This document shows positions 1-11,265 of a stretch of 64,000 bases of DNA, in pieces. The stretch comes from Ornithodoros turicata (lineage: Eukaryota; Arthropoda; Arachnida; Ixodida; Argasidae). The notes beneath the pieces were generated by a model. That model saw only the letters and a program-made list of their open reading frames with translations. It was not told the origin of the DNA and ran no database searches. The stretch is from NCBI RefSeq assembly GCF_037126465.1, contig NC_088202.1:102145962-102209961 (forward strand), read 5' to 3'. Positions within the stretch are counted from its first letter, which is position 1; each line of letters starts with the position of its first letter. Both the position numbers and the translations under genes were made by a program.

Positions 1-1277
1 ACCCCCCAGCCCCGTCCGTTCGTTTTCGGCGCTTGCTGTAGAGCAACGATCATGCTGTCCCAAAGCAGACAATCAAAAAGCGATGGTGTACGTATGACAA
101 CGTTTATTTGTCCTCGGGAACTGCCTCGAAAAAGCTACAGTACATATCTTTTACGTCTTGTAACAGGCTTCACTGGAGCTTAAAGTGCTTCGACATCGAA
201 GGGCAGTTCAGAAGCCAATCGCAGTTCGCACACCCAGAATGTAGAGGGAGACAGTTTTCGAAAACAGGCTGAGCCATGTGCGTCGTTGTTGCCGATGGCT
301 GCCGGAGCACTAAAAAAAAAAAAAGAAAAAAAAAGGCTATTGATGATCCGTAACTGTGCACGAAAATCACTGTTGTGATAGGCAATCGATGTTGATTTCG
401 TATTTGAACACCAAAGCACACTTGTCACAAATGTTCGTAGATCACAGTGAATCAACGGCTGCGACTTGCATGACGGGCAACTAGTATAACCACACATAAT
501 TTGATTAGCGGCATATCCGAAACGCACAAGTTACGGCAATGCACTGCACTATTAAACGCCGCTGACGTAGCGAGTGACTCCTGAATGTTGTACGTAATAC
601 ACTTAACGTGATAAACCTGCATTACTTCCGTTGGTCACAAAACGTAATCAAACTTTTCTTACCGTTCACCCACGGGACGTCGGAAAGAGATTGTGATGAT
701 CAGGTGCCATTCCGTTCTCACATTAGTTTGCCACAATCTAAATCTAAATCATTCAAAACCCTCAAACTACTCGCTAGCGTCTGCGTGCACAACGGTTGTA
801 GTTCGAGAGAACGCGGTATGGAGATGCCAGCATGTCATTTGTACAGGTGTACGAGTGGCACAAAAAGTTACAAAGCGGGGTGTTAAGTTTAACTGACGCA
901 CCTCGCTCTATAGCTCACCGCAAGAGTTTGGAATCGAACGGCTCATAAACAGAAACCGACGTGTCAAACTCGATGGGGTCGCTGAACAATTACATTAGTC
1001 ACGACTCGGCGCACCATATTTTCTTTACGCACGGTCACTGATGACGAACGCTGGATTTATGACGCCCCTCCAGAGATCAAGCGAGCAACCAAGAAGCGGT
1101 GGCACACTACGTCACCAAGACCGGAGAAGTGCTTGCCTGGGCAGCACTCTTACTTGGTCCATTATTGTCGCGACACTGGAACTATCGGTCCTATAAAGGA
1201 CCACGTTTACCATTATTCTTCCAATAGTTCTTGCAGCATGGGAACATTGGTCCAAGACAGACAACAACCGGTCAATA
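1..1277. other. No gene recognised
   Basis: AT-rich intergenic sequence with an A-run near 311-333. I see no splice-supported reading frame, no RNA gene and no clear transposon ends. The short open frames here have no recognisable motif. Confidence 0.5.
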
Positions 1278-1675
1278 TTGACTGGTCATTGGAAATATTG
1301 TCGCCATATAGCTAGCAAACAGGTGATACTGGCTGAAGATAGGCAATGTGGTCTATATCTAGCCGACGTCCTAACAATATTTAACCGAAGCAGCCAATAC
1401 GGCTCGAACATAGCCGGCGACCAAACAATATTGGGTGAAAGTGGGCAATGTGGTTATCATATAGCCGTCGGCAAAAGAATATTGCCTAAAAACTGCCAAT
1501 ATAGTTTGCATATAGCCGTCTGCCCAACAATATTCCATGAACGTGGTAAATAAGGTCGACATATTGTCGGTTACCAAACAATATTGGATGGCAATTGGCA
1601 ATATATGGTCTACATATAGGCGCCGGCCAAAAATATCCCTTGAAAGTCGCTCCATGTGAGTCCCAGAGTGGGCCC
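1278..1675. repeat. Degenerate tandem repeat, unit about 55 bp
   Basis: The block AACAATATTgG recurs near 1373, 1426, 1482 (AAGAATATTGC), 1527, 1579 and 1628, each time followed by a variant of GGCAATgTGGTcTAcATATAGCCG. Spacing is about 50-57 bp, giving some six or seven diverged units. The units share the AATATTGG vocabulary of the hairpin repeats at 2007-2237 and 32463-32599, so the array may have arisen from inside such a MITE. Not CRISPR-like: there are no unique spacers and the host is an animal. Confidence 0.7.
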
Positions 1676-1687
1676 ATATTGAATAGG

Positions 1688-1988
1688 ACCAGCGGCATGG
1701 CCGAGTGGGCAAAGGCGTCCGCTCGTTGGTGGTAACCAAGGTCGTGCTGAAGACTGGGAGGTGGTGGGTTCGAATCCTACCGCCAGCTGTGCTGTCTGAG
1801 GTTTTCCCTGGGTTTTCCGAAGACTTTCCAGACGAATGTCGGCACAGTTCCCCCTGAAGTCGGCCCAGGACGCATACTAACCCCCCTGTCCCCCACTCCT
1901 TCCTGCTATCCTCTCTCCGTCTGTCCACATCTGTACGTCGCTCATAGCCACAGTTGCTTCGCGGCGCTAACACCCAATCAAAAAAAAA
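1688..1988 (+). mobile_element. tRNA-derived SINE (Ruka-like), copy 1
   Basis: The head is tRNA-like, with an A box (TGGCCGAGTGGGCAAAGG) and a B box (GGTTCGAATCC), followed by a conserved tRNA-unrelated body and an A-rich tail. The 12-bp target duplication ATATTGAATAGG is present at 1676-1687 and 1989-2000, so the boundaries are exact. Pol III-type internal promoters are expected from the family. The best match I know is the Ruka SINE of hard ticks. Near-identical copies occur at 25395 and, reversed, at 30310. Confidence 0.9.
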
Positions 1989-2006
1989 ATATTGAATAGG
2001 TGGGAC

Positions 2007-2237
2007 GCCACTATATTGGCCTAATTTTGCAAATGCAAACTGGCCAAACAGGGGTCGAGTATTGGCATGCCTGCTTTCGGCTCACATATGGTGACTGTGT
2101 TTCCCATACTGTATCAGTTAGGCCAGTATGGGCCAGTATGGGAAATACAATGGCCATATCTGAGCCGAAAGCTGCTATGCCGATACTCGACCCCTCTTTG
2201 ACCAGTATGCAGTTGCAAAATTGGGCCAATAGTGGCA
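2007..2237. repeat. Hairpin MITE (inverted repeat with about 110-bp arms)
   Basis: The left arm runs from GCCACTATATTGGCC and the right arm ends GGCCAATAGTGGC; in between, GGGGTCGAGTATtGGCAT and GCTTTCGGCTCA occur in both arms in opposite orientation around a centre near 2122. This is a short foldback element with no coding capacity. SINE copy 1 sits immediately to its left. Confidence 0.75.
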
Positions 2238-2249
2238 TCACATCTAATA

Positions 2250-4691
2250 TTTGTCGAGCGCGGGAATCGTATTAGTTCACATTGTTGTGCAGCAGGAGGC
2301 CAGTACTCGTCCCAGACTGGTCAGATGTTGGCAACCTTGGCCCAATTTTACAAATGAAACCATGCCCTAGAAGGGCAAAAAAAGCGGTCAGCGGTCGCGA
2401 CACTTAGAGGGACTGGAACCGTTACTTTTTCCAGTCCTGGTCTAACCGGTTCATCGGCAGTAATTTTGCTACATGAAAGCGAGCTTACCCTCACCGCCAG
2501 TGCCGTAGCCGGACCTCTAAGGTAGCGGGGGCTCGATACGAAAGCCCGCCCACTTTCACCCTCCTCCCCCTTTCCCACTATTCCTGGGTCCGCCAACACA
2601 CATTTTATTGCCAGCTGTCTATTGCGCACACCGCAAGGTAAGGGATGCAAATCTAGACTGATTTGAAAGTTCACAATGTGATTACATGTAGGCTGTTATC
2701 ACCAATGAGGCCCTGTCACCACATTGGAAGTGTCATCGTTTGAAAGCCATTCAAGAGTGTAGACAGACGCAGGAACTGCAAGAACTTTCGCAATCGTCGC
2801 ACTGGTACCCCGTCCAATATATTATTTTATCCTCGGATTTGCACGATTTGCGAGGGTCGGCCCATCGCAATTAGGGGGGGGGGGGGGGCTCGAGCCCTCC
2901 CTAGCCCCCCCGTGGCTACGCAACTGCTCACCGCACACGGTTGTAAGAGAAAGGTGTGAGATAACCGTTTCAGGAAGAGTCTACTGCTGCCTCGCCACGA
3001 CCACTTGCTTCACAAGACGAAGCGTTCTTAGGGAAACGCACGAAGTCTTGCATAGTTTCGATTTCACTCTCTGTCTCTTCGTTGCACAAGATGGTCAGGA
3101 CATACGAAGGGAGTAGCACGGCTATGATATTTTATTGTATTGCACTCCCGTGGTCGTCTGCTGAAAACGAAAAGCGAAGCGCTGGATGCCTTTTGGCAGA
3201 ACCCAGTCAGGGCCCTCATTTGTTCCGGCAAAAAAAAGGCGATACAGTCACTGAACTTTTACTCTCTCTGGCATCCTACAAAAAATAAATAATCGAAAAA
3301 AAAAAAGGTCGGGCGATAGTACAATTAGGTATTTTCACCTCTGAGCCGATTCCCGAACCGGTAACCGTATCATTTTTTTTTTCGGTTCAGTTCCGGTTCG
3401 GTTCAGGACAAGCAAAAAAATTGTTCGGGTTCGATGGAAAATAACTTTTTTCTTCAGTTTTCGGTTCGGGTTCAGTTCCGGTTCCGATCGCTGGTTCTGG
3501 GTACCTCTGTACGATAGGTTGTCACAATACTGGTGATATATCGAATTAAAAACTGAACACCGGATACGAATGAATAACAAGAGTGTTGGCGGCAACAATG
3601 TTTGACGACTGGCCTTTTGCGGGGGTTAAAACACAATCATCACACTGCTACGAGCTCGCGTCACTCCCTCGTCTTACCCTCCCTCGCGCTGGGCTTGTTT
3701 TGATGTCCTGTATGTGTTCTAACGCGATGTCGAACAAAAACAACTCCACCCTGGTGAGCAGTTTGAAGCGCAACAATAACAAGAAGCCTGTGGTGTCATA
3801 ACCAGTGTGGGCCCCCAGGCGTGTTGTGCCAAGAGTTGTCGTTCTTTTTCAGGCTGTCCTGCGTGTTCGTTTCCTTTTCATTTATTTTTGGAACACACTT
3901 CTACGTAACGCGTTGCAAGTAATTACGTAACTAGAGTAATCGATTCCAATTAGAAATTCAGGTAATCGATCACCGAGAAATCCGTTACCCAAGAGCGATC
4001 ACCTAGTAATCGATTAGCTTTCGATTAAAGGTGCTTTCTTAGGCAAATCTTTTTTCTCTTTTGGGATTACTAAGTCGGCCTCGGCCTGTCTGACCTTTCC
4101 TCCTTCCCTTTCTCTTCTTCTTCAATAAACATATCCCCCCCAATCTACAGGCCTCCATCACAGCCTTTACTATATCTGCTCTGTTATTCCACTACTGTAA
4201 GTGAAGGTCATTGTAATAGTATTTCGCGCGTGCATTTTCAGTGCTCGGGGACACTCTTCAATCTCTTCATATACCACAGCCTTCTGAATGTACAGTTGAT
4301 CATCCTTCGGACATAGTGGGTCACTTCGAAATTCCAAGTGTAAATTGTAAGTTGGAATGGAGCGCGGTCGAGCCCTTCGGATTGTTGAGGCCTTAGGGGT
4401 CAACGCCTTGGCAGCAGATGATGCACAGAGAGCCTACGCAGAAGACTGATTTTGTAGCTGAGATCTTGCTTCCTCTTCGACACTGTCATGTTGACCAGTT
4501 CTCCTGATTCATGTTTATGGTGAGATATGTTTATGGTATATGGTGAGATGAGAGATAAACGAGGAAAACAATTACCAGTTTCACAGGATGGTGCTCACCT
4601 GATAGGGAAGCTAGAATTGTACGAGGCACATGGAGACACTTACTAGTATGGTTTACTACTTCTTCTTTCTTCGACTCTGCGGCAAACATTC
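2250..4691. other. No gene recognised; low-complexity patches and a DIRS scrap
   Basis: It contains a G-run near 2873-2888, CGGTTCGGTTC-rich low complexity at 3345-3500 and repeated GTAATCGAT words at 3930-4030. At about 4575-4650 (+) there is a fragment (ACCTGATAGGGAAGCTAGAA and following) related to the minus strand near 9860-9925, the end of the DIRS-like element. No gene is supported. Confidence 0.5.
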
Positions 4692-5790
4692 TGCTGTGTG
4701 CCAGACATGCGGTTTAAAAGACGATAGTCTCGGCACCCACGCCTATGGTGCATTCCACACGGAGCGGCCCACATTCGGGGCGGTCAGACTGCACCTCCGC
4801 TGTCCATACATATATATATATATATACAGTCGACCCCCGTTTATCCGGACGGTGCCGTTCCCGGCGAAATCGTCCGGATACCGGGGCATCCGGATAAATG
4901 AAACGACCAAATAGAAACGTCCTACAGAGCAAGGTTTAATTAAAACACAGAGATCTCGTCAATGACAGCTGTTACATAGTAGTGTAGGCACTCGATTCCT
5001 GCAAACTTTTACTAATTGCATAGAGTTGAGCCACGCTGTTGCGCTGCTCGAAGAATGTCAGCGCGGACGCAAAGTGTCAATGTCGGAGCCTTGTTTCTCA
5101 CTGGCGTCATCGGCACCGTCTTGCTGCACATCATCGGGGGCAACAGCAGCAATCACACAGTCATCAGTCATAGATGCACACGCGTCATCATCCTTATCAT
5201 CGTCAACGTAGTCAGAAACCGCAGCTTCATCTACGGCAGTCGCAGTGAGCCTCAGCATCAGGGATCGCAGCTCAGCTAGGGAATGTCTTCATCGGCCAAC
5301 GGGCCGTAAGCAGCAGGCCCTCGGGTTGGAGTTTTCCCCTCTAGAACCGCACAGTGGTCGAGATACTTCCAAATGACTCGACTGGTCAACGTGACCCAAC
5401 GCACACAAATAGAAAAGGGGGTCATCGTGCACGGTTGTCTCCCTTACGGAGGAATGTAGGTCCCTGACATGTGGCGGGAATAACCCCAACACGGCGAAAA
5501 GGGTGACGAAGCGGGGTCAGCGTCTCCTTTTACTCACGGTAGTCCGGATATCTGAAGCTGGATTACAAGAATTTTCGACTTTCGTTCCCTGGAATTCTTG
5601 TCCTAGTCCGGAAGCTGAAGTCCGGATAAACGAGAACAAAAGACATGGAGGAAAATCCATCCCCGCGCCTTTTGTCCGGATACCGCGGGATCCGGATAAA
5701 TGAAGTCCGGATAAACGGGGGTCGACTGTATATAACCCACTATATATATATGCTATAATTATATGCTACAACCCACTCGGATACACTTCA
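4692..5790 (+). repeat. 5' LTR, split by a pogo/Tigger element
   Basis: The outer part (4692-4805) matches the 3' LTR start, including GACGATAGTCTCGGCACCCA. The inner end (about 5766-5790) matches CCCACTCGGATACACTTCA. Between them lie a TA microsatellite and the insertion at 4827-5728. The middle of the LTR seen in the 3' copy is lost here. Confidence 0.88.
4827..5728. mobile_element. pogo/Tigger-type DNA transposon derivative
   Basis: Terminal inverted repeats begin CAGTCGACCCCCGTTTATCC and the element is flanked by TA (4825-4826, 5729-5730), as for the Tc1/mariner superfamily. The subterminal GTCCGGATAAA motif recurs in both orientations. On the minus strand at 5058-5258 an acidic stretch (repeated DDD, then MTDDCVIAAV) looks like a Tigger transposase C-terminus. 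At 902 bp it is an internally deleted, non-autonomous copy. Confidence 0.88.
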
Positions 5791-5955
5791 ACTGGCGACG
5801 AGGATGGGATACTGGTGACGCAGCGGCAGTACGCGACCACACGTCAGTCACCGCACGTCAGAAAACATCTGATCCGACGAGACTGCGTTTCCCTTTGTCC
5901 TCCGGAGCGAGGAAGCAAGATGGCTACTTTCGGAACCGCCCCAGCCTTCGACGCA

Positions 5956-6487
5956 CACTCTAAGAAAAAAATGAGTAAGACGAGGAGTAATTGCAGCTTC
6001 TACTCCCCTAGTCTGCAATTACTCCCCATTTTAGTCCCCTAATCCAACATTTAGTCCCGACATTTACTCCCCAGGACTGCAGATTGTCACTAAACTTTGC
6101 GAATGGTCTCCTGAATGCGACAGTCTACGTAAATATGTGCCCTTGGTCAATTTGAACGACATAAGGCTGTATAACTCAGACAACGTAGCAATTTTCCAGC
6201 CACACAGAGTAAGAAACAGTTAGCGCATCTTTCTTTGCAAATTGTGCCCTAGTATGGCGCAAGATTTTATATCACTCGATATATCACGGTTGATGGTTTG
6301 CTTCGAAGTATTTTCATGCATGCGCACCAATTACGTACCTGGGACTCTTACAACACCGCGTGAAATGCGGTCTTCATTCTGTGACATTCATTTACTCCCG
6401 TGCATTTACTCCCGAAAGGGACTATTTTTTGTGGCAATGCAATTACTCCCCAAAAGGAGTAAAAGTACTCCTTTTTTTCTTAGAGTG
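5956..6487. mobile_element. MITE inserted in the gypsy gag region
   Basis: The element starts CACTCTAAGAAAAAAATGAG and ends CTCCTTTTTTTCTTAGAGTG, an imperfect terminal inverted repeat, with repeated GGAGTAA/TTACTCC words inside. The dinucleotide CA is found on both sides (5954-5955 and 6488-6489) and removing the element brings the gag frame back into register. No coding capacity. Superfamily not certain. Confidence 0.75.
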
Positions 6488-6492
6488 CAGAC

Positions 6493-7192
6493 GTGGAACC
6501 ATGGAGTGACTACGTTGAAAGGTTAGAACAGTACTTCGTCGGAAACAAGATTACAGACGGGAATCAGCGCACCGGTATTTTTCTCTCGGTTGTGGGACCG
6601 AAAACCTACGGGCTACTTCGGAGTCTCCTGGCCCCGGCCAAGCCGAGCACAAAGACCTTCGTGGAACTAGTAGCAACACTCAGCAGTCACTTCGCCTCGA
6701 AGCCTTATGAAATTGTAGAACGTTTCCGTTTCAACTCTCGTGTCCAGCAGGAAAACTAAACTCTATCTACATTTATCGTTGGACTGAGAAAACTATCTGA
6801 GTTCTGCGAATTCGGAACAACTCTGGATACGATGATACGGGACAGGCTGGTATGTGGTGTCAGGGACATTGGCATACAAAAGCAATTGCTTGCTAGTGGG
6901 AATTGACCCTGGAGAAAGCTACTACACTTGCGTGCGCTGTAGAGATGGCAACCAAGAATGCCATGGAACTGAGTCAGCCTCCGGAAAACTCAGTGAACGG
7001 GCTCATCAAGCGAAAGGGTCGACAGCGTCCGGTTGGTCAAGAGTCCAAAGGAACCCCACCAAGACAGGCAAGTCAGAAATTTAAGTGCATACGATGCGGA
7101 AGAAGCGATCACAGAGCACCAGCATGCCCATTTAAGACTACTGAGTGCCACCGCTGCAAGAAGGGACATCTTGCAAAAATGTGTTTGTGAGA
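6493..7192 (+). pseudogene. gypsy Gag remnant with zinc knuckles
   Basis: The first frame (6493-6759) has the PWSDYVERLEQYF capsid-like start typical of metazoan gypsy Gag and stops at 6757. A second piece (about 6903-7190) ends with two CCHC-type knuckles, CIRCGRSDHRAPACP and CHRCKKGHLAKMC, which bind nucleic acid in Gag proteins. The intervening frame is broken, so no full Gag is made. Confidence 0.85.
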
Positions 7193-7339
7193 CTCACGAC
7201 AACCAAGACCACGAGCACATGGTCGGACGAATGCTATTTCAACAGAAGGGGCGACCACAGAGGCAAACCTTAACCTGCATGGAATACACAGTGTCGACAC
7301 CCAGGCGCGCCACATCCGTGGATTATCACCACTCGTCGG

Positions 7340-9142
7340 ATGGACATCCCGGACGACATGGAATTTGACACAGGTTCGTCCGTTACGTTGATACCTGCTA
7401 GCACGTACAGGAAACATCAAACCTCCTGGCCAACGTTATTGCCATGCCAACGCAAGTTATGCTACATGGGTCAGCTACCAGTGCTAGGCGTTCTGAAAAT
7501 GGAAGTCACTTACGGACACCGGACGACAACAGCTTCGCTTTACGTCGTGGACCGGGAAGGCCCAAGCCTATGTGGGCGTGACGTCATTGGAGCGCTGGAT
7601 CTGCTTACCGTCAACGTGAATGCCGTTGGCAGCGAAGGCAAGGTGGCCAAACTGAAGTAGGAATTCAAATCCTTGTTTGAGCCAGGCATCGGTCTCATGG
7701 TAGGTACACCTGCTCATCTACATTTGAAGCAAGGCATAACGCCCAAGTTCTGCCGAGTTCGGCTGTCTGAAGCGGGAGTGCTCACGCCGGTGACCCATTC
7801 CGAATGGGCAGCATCTATTGTGCCCGTAATGAAGAAAGATGGCACAGTAAGAATATGCGGCGATTTCAATGTTACGCTAAACAAAGTCTGTGACGTTGAA
7901 CAATATCCTATTCTGAAGATTGAAGACATGTTTGCGTCGCTTAGTGGAGCGGAGTGCTTTTCGAAATTGAACTTGATGAAGACTCACAGAAAGTCGCGGT
8001 AATAAACACACATCGAGGCCTGTACAGCTACAAGCGTCTACCATATGGCATCGCTTCTGCACCCGCGATCTTCCAGCGTCGGATAGAATCCTTGCTGAGA
8101 GAAATTCGTGGAACGCAAGTATTTCTCTATGACATCCTGTTTAGAGAACGGGAGGCGAACTTCGGAGAAGCCCTGCGCAAGGTACTCCAGCGTCTACAGG
8201 ACAACGGTGTTCGTCTGAGGGAGGACAAATGTAAGTTTCGCAAGTCGGAAATTTCGTATTCGGGACAGAAGAAAAGAAGCTGAGAGCAATAGTAGAAGCG
8301 CCAGCGCCGAAAGACGTGCAAGAATTGAGATCTTTCTTGGGACTGCTTACTTACTACCGCAGCTTCATTCGTAACATGTCCTTGCTCACGCCCTTGTACG
8401 ACCTACTGAAATCCGTCTGGAAATGGGATACTGCCCAAGAGGAAGCATTCAAAACGGCGAAAGATGCGTTGGTAAATTCTGGATTTCTAACCAATTTTGA
8501 TCCGTCTCGAGAACTTCAGCTTGAGTACGACGCATCACCGTACGGAATACATATTCGTACAGCCCCATACCACCCGCAGTCACACGGACTAGCAGAAAGG
8601 GCGGTACGCACGGTGAAGGATGCGTTGAAGAAAATGCGAAGATGACTGGGGATTAGCGCACAAATGTGGACCGCTGGTTGCATTCATACCGTCGATTTCC
8701 AAACACTGTGTCTGGTAAATCGCCCTCGGAAATGCTACTTGGGTACAACATAAGGCCACGACTGGACCTCATCAGCGTCCAAGAACTGCACAAGGAAGCT
8801 CTCAAAACCTGACCGGGCACGACCAAGCCCAGGAAAAGAATCAAGTTGGGAACAGGTGTGCTTCGGCCAAGGACGCACGTGCTCGCTCGAAATTACAGGC
8901 GAGGACAAAAGTGGGTTCCTGGAGTGGTACAGAACCAAAAAGGATCCCGGATGGCTGTGGTGAAAACGGCGGTCGGAGACATGACTCGTCACGCCGGCCA
9001 ACTGCGCCGACGACCTGCGTCGCGAATCGCGACAGAGGATGACACCTGGATGCCTGACGTGAAAGTTCACAACCCAAGCCTCCTGACTCCGGTTCGTCCA
9101 CCTAGAAGATCAGGACGATGCAGGAGGTCACCACTACGCTAA
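7340..9142 (+). pseudogene. gypsy Pol remnant: protease, RT, RNase H, partial integrase
   Basis: Protease: FDTGSSVTLIP at about 7362-7400. Reverse transcriptase: 7673-8283 over two frames, with VPVMKKDGTVRICGDF and YKRLPYGIASAPAIFQR. The first catalytic Asp is Asn (FSKLNL) and the YxDD box reads LYDI, so two of the three expected catalytic Asp are missing. RNase H/tether: RSFLGLLTYYRSFI to YDASPYGI (8316-8550). The frame then jumps directly to the integrase C-terminal part (APYHPQSHGLAERAV, about 8560-8645), so the RNase H end and integrase core are deleted. 8650-9142 is frameshifted integrase tail. Confidence 0.88.
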
Positions 9143-9174
9143 GGACAGCCGGTGGCATACTAAAGGGGGAGGAG

Positions 9175-9433
9175 TGCTGTGTGCCAGACATTTGGTTCAA
9201 AAGACGATAGTCTCGGCACCCACACCAATGGTGCATTCCACGCGGGAGAGGCCCGCATTCGGGGCGCCCATAACATCGGGTCAGAGTGCACATCCGCTGT
9301 CGGGATAGACTCTCACCTCGCTTGGCAGTCGGTTTCCTTCGAGCATCAGAGCCACTAACTCGTACTCGACATGTAGCCCTATTGATTGGTATTAAATGTG
9401 TTATGTTGCTGTAACCCACTCGGATACACTTCA
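9175..9433 (+). repeat. 3' LTR of the gypsy element
   Basis: This is the uninterrupted 259-bp LTR, from TGCTGTGTGCCAG to GGATACACTTCA, directly after a polypurine tract at 9162-9174 and followed by the CATTC duplication. It gives the LTR structure that is disrupted at the 5' end. Confidence 0.9.
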
Positions 9434-9860
9434 CATTCAAAGAAAATTTCCAATCCCTATCTCTAGATGGAGCTAAAAAATGTACTATCTGCGTGCTCGT
9501 CCCGCGCCTTTTCCTCTTCCCGAGTGTCCGGGCCTGTCCCGAAAAGGAAGACTGGAAGGGGACCAGCATCAGTGTGGGATGTGTTCAGGCGAGAAATTAT
9601 TGGTTGATTAATGATTCATATGATCACGAGTACGAGAAATGTGTGATCCAGAGTGCCTGGGAAACTGTTTAGTTGACTAGAAATACAATCGGCCTCCAGA
9701 TGCCTCTTGGAGGGGGCCTGCGCTTCAAACTATACACCCTTCGTGCACTGTTCACGTAACTTGCAACGTAATGTCCTGTGGTGTGGCATTCTTACCTGTT
9801 GCATTCTGCAACGCAGAAGAGTGATGACGCTATTATTCCTTGCCAAAGGAGGGTGGGGGA
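9434..9860. other. No gene recognised
   Basis: Short unique-looking stretch between the gypsy 3' LTR and the DIRS-like element. The open frame on the minus strand at 9102-9569 overlaps the LTR and shows no domain. Confidence 0.5.
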
Positions 9861-9915
9861 GATCATGATAGTGTCTCCATGTGCCTCGTATAACTCCAGG
9901 TTCCCTATCAGGTAA

Positions 9916-10604
9916 CTACCATTCTGTGAAGCTTCCCGGTCGAGATGTCTTGCGTAAGACCTCTGAAGACCATTTGCAACCTCCCTCGATGCGTTTAATG
10001 TCACATGTCAGAAAGAGGCTGAGATCTGATGACCTGGATGCCGAAACGAGAGCGAGAAGTATTGCTAACTTATAGGCTAGCATTCTTACAGTGAGCTCGC
10101 GATTTGGACCTAAATTGCCAAGGAATGCAATGACCTGATCAACACACCAAGCTGTGGGTCTGGCATTGAAGATGCCCCGTAGAAGCCAGGAAGGTGCCGG
10201 ATGTTCCTTAAGGCTCGTCTCTTGGATGGTGGGGAGGAACTGAGGTAGAGCGGACCTGTAACAGTGTACGGTACGATAGGCCCAACCTATACGTGTGTAT
10301 GTAGGCGTGCCGAAAAATTGTGAACGTGTGGTATAGACGAAGAAATCGGATTTATCTGCCGTTCACAGCTCCAGCTATACCATTTTCTCCAGCAAGATGT
10401 GTATGTCGATTGTGTCTGTTCCCTACAGGACCCTTCGAGGAGGCGGGTGTATATAACATCCCCCGAAGCGCTGCAAGTATATCGGGTTACCCGAGATTCC
10501 AGGTTGCATTGGTGAGACTCCCTGTCTGAATGAGAGGGTGATGTTTGGGGTTCTCGTTCTGTAGCATGTCTCAGGTCATTGGTAGAAGTCGAGGTACGTC
10601 GCAT
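9916..10604 (-). pseudogene. DIRS tyrosine recombinase remnant
   Basis: The N-terminal core-binding part reads SCREQTQSTYTSCWRKWYSW, then after a frameshift near 10290 comes GWAYRTVHCYRSALPQF. The catalytic domain begins LGPNRELTVRMLAYKLA and ILLALVSASRSSDLSLF, which holds the first catalytic Arg. A TAG near 9916 cuts the frame before the HxxR and Tyr boxes, so the catalytic Tyr is not encoded in this frame. Confidence 0.82.
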
Positions 10605-10627
10605 AAATGTTGAAGTAAGAGGCCGTG

Positions 10628-11010
10628 TCAGTCTGTGTTGGCCAAACTGGTGCGATCATGACTAGGGTCATTGCGGCTTCGGATAACTTCTGGACACATT
10701 TCCCCACCAAACAAAAAAAGTGGAAATGCGTACATCCCTTGCTTCGTCAAGTCCTGTGCGTCGACTCCTATTGAGTAGAGATCTGTTTCCAGCTGTAGTA
10801 CTGGGGAACCTGGTAGTTTGAACAGTCCACGAAAAGGTACATGGTAAATGGGTTCCGAAACTCCGACACTTTTTGAACACACCCTGAAGTAAGTTCCAAC
10901 TGCTCGAGTCGTGACTCAGTGTCTGCCTGGAAGTTCAGAGATCCTGAGAGATGTCTTGGCTGAACTGCCTTGTTGAACACCAGTCCCAAAGCTGCTTCGC
11001 TACTATTCAC
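10628..11010 (-). pseudogene. DIRS RNase H remnant
   Basis: The frame at 11010-10768 contains RHLSGSLNFQADTESR and then DLF-like LFVDCSNYQVPQYYSW, the end of the DIRS RNase H domain. A shifted frame continues with DAQDLTKQGMYAFPLFLFGG, matching the linker (D...W..GYAFPPF) before the recombinase. At least one frameshift. Confidence 0.8.
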
Positions 11011-11265
11011 AGACGTGCCTAAATGTGCCGGGCTCCCTAATCACTTGACAATGCGATAGCCGTTAGACTGTCTTCTAAAATTACCAGACCGCTCTTCATA
11101 GTTCGGCTCTGGATTCGGTGTCTATTGTAATCATGGCCCCGAACGGCTAGAATGGAGGGAGTTTGTTCTGGAGACGCTGAAGAGCACGTAATGGAGGGGT
11201 GCAGGGGAAAGCAGCTGGAGAAGTAGCACATTAAATTTTCCGACAAGCCTGCGCAGGACACCGAC

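Larger units (their letters stand above)
4692..9433 (+). mobile_element. Ty3/gypsy LTR retrotransposon, decayed, with nested insertions
   Basis: Both termini are visible: LTRs begin TGCTGTGTGCCAGACAT (4692 and 9175) and end CACTCGGATACACTTCA (5790 and 9433). A perfect 5-bp target duplication, CATTC, flanks the whole element (4687-4691 and 9434-9438). A PBS-like ACTGGCGACGAGGATGGGA follows the 5' LTR, and a purine tract (AAAGGGGGAGGAG) precedes the 3' LTR. The order gag, protease, RT, RNase H, integrase is that of Ty3/gypsy elements. The coding region has stops, frameshifts and an internal deletion, so the copy is dead. Confidence 0.93.

Noticed and set aside
1278..1675. CRISPR-like array
   Set aside because: The units are diverged and contiguous with no unique equal-length spacers, and the context is an animal genome.
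1690..1785. Genuine tRNA genes at the SINE heads (also at 14138, 25395, 33906, 51613, 53087)
   Set aside because: The heads have A and B boxes but are always followed by the SINE body and A-tail and flanked by target duplications.
1371..1973. Long minus-strand open frame as a gene
   Set aside because: It is the SINE body plus the 55-bp repeat read in reverse. The same peptide appears at 25416-25679, another SINE copy.
4630..4914. Membrane-like small ORF with YIYIYIYS
   Set aside because: The hydrophobic repeat comes from a TA microsatellite within the gypsy LTR.
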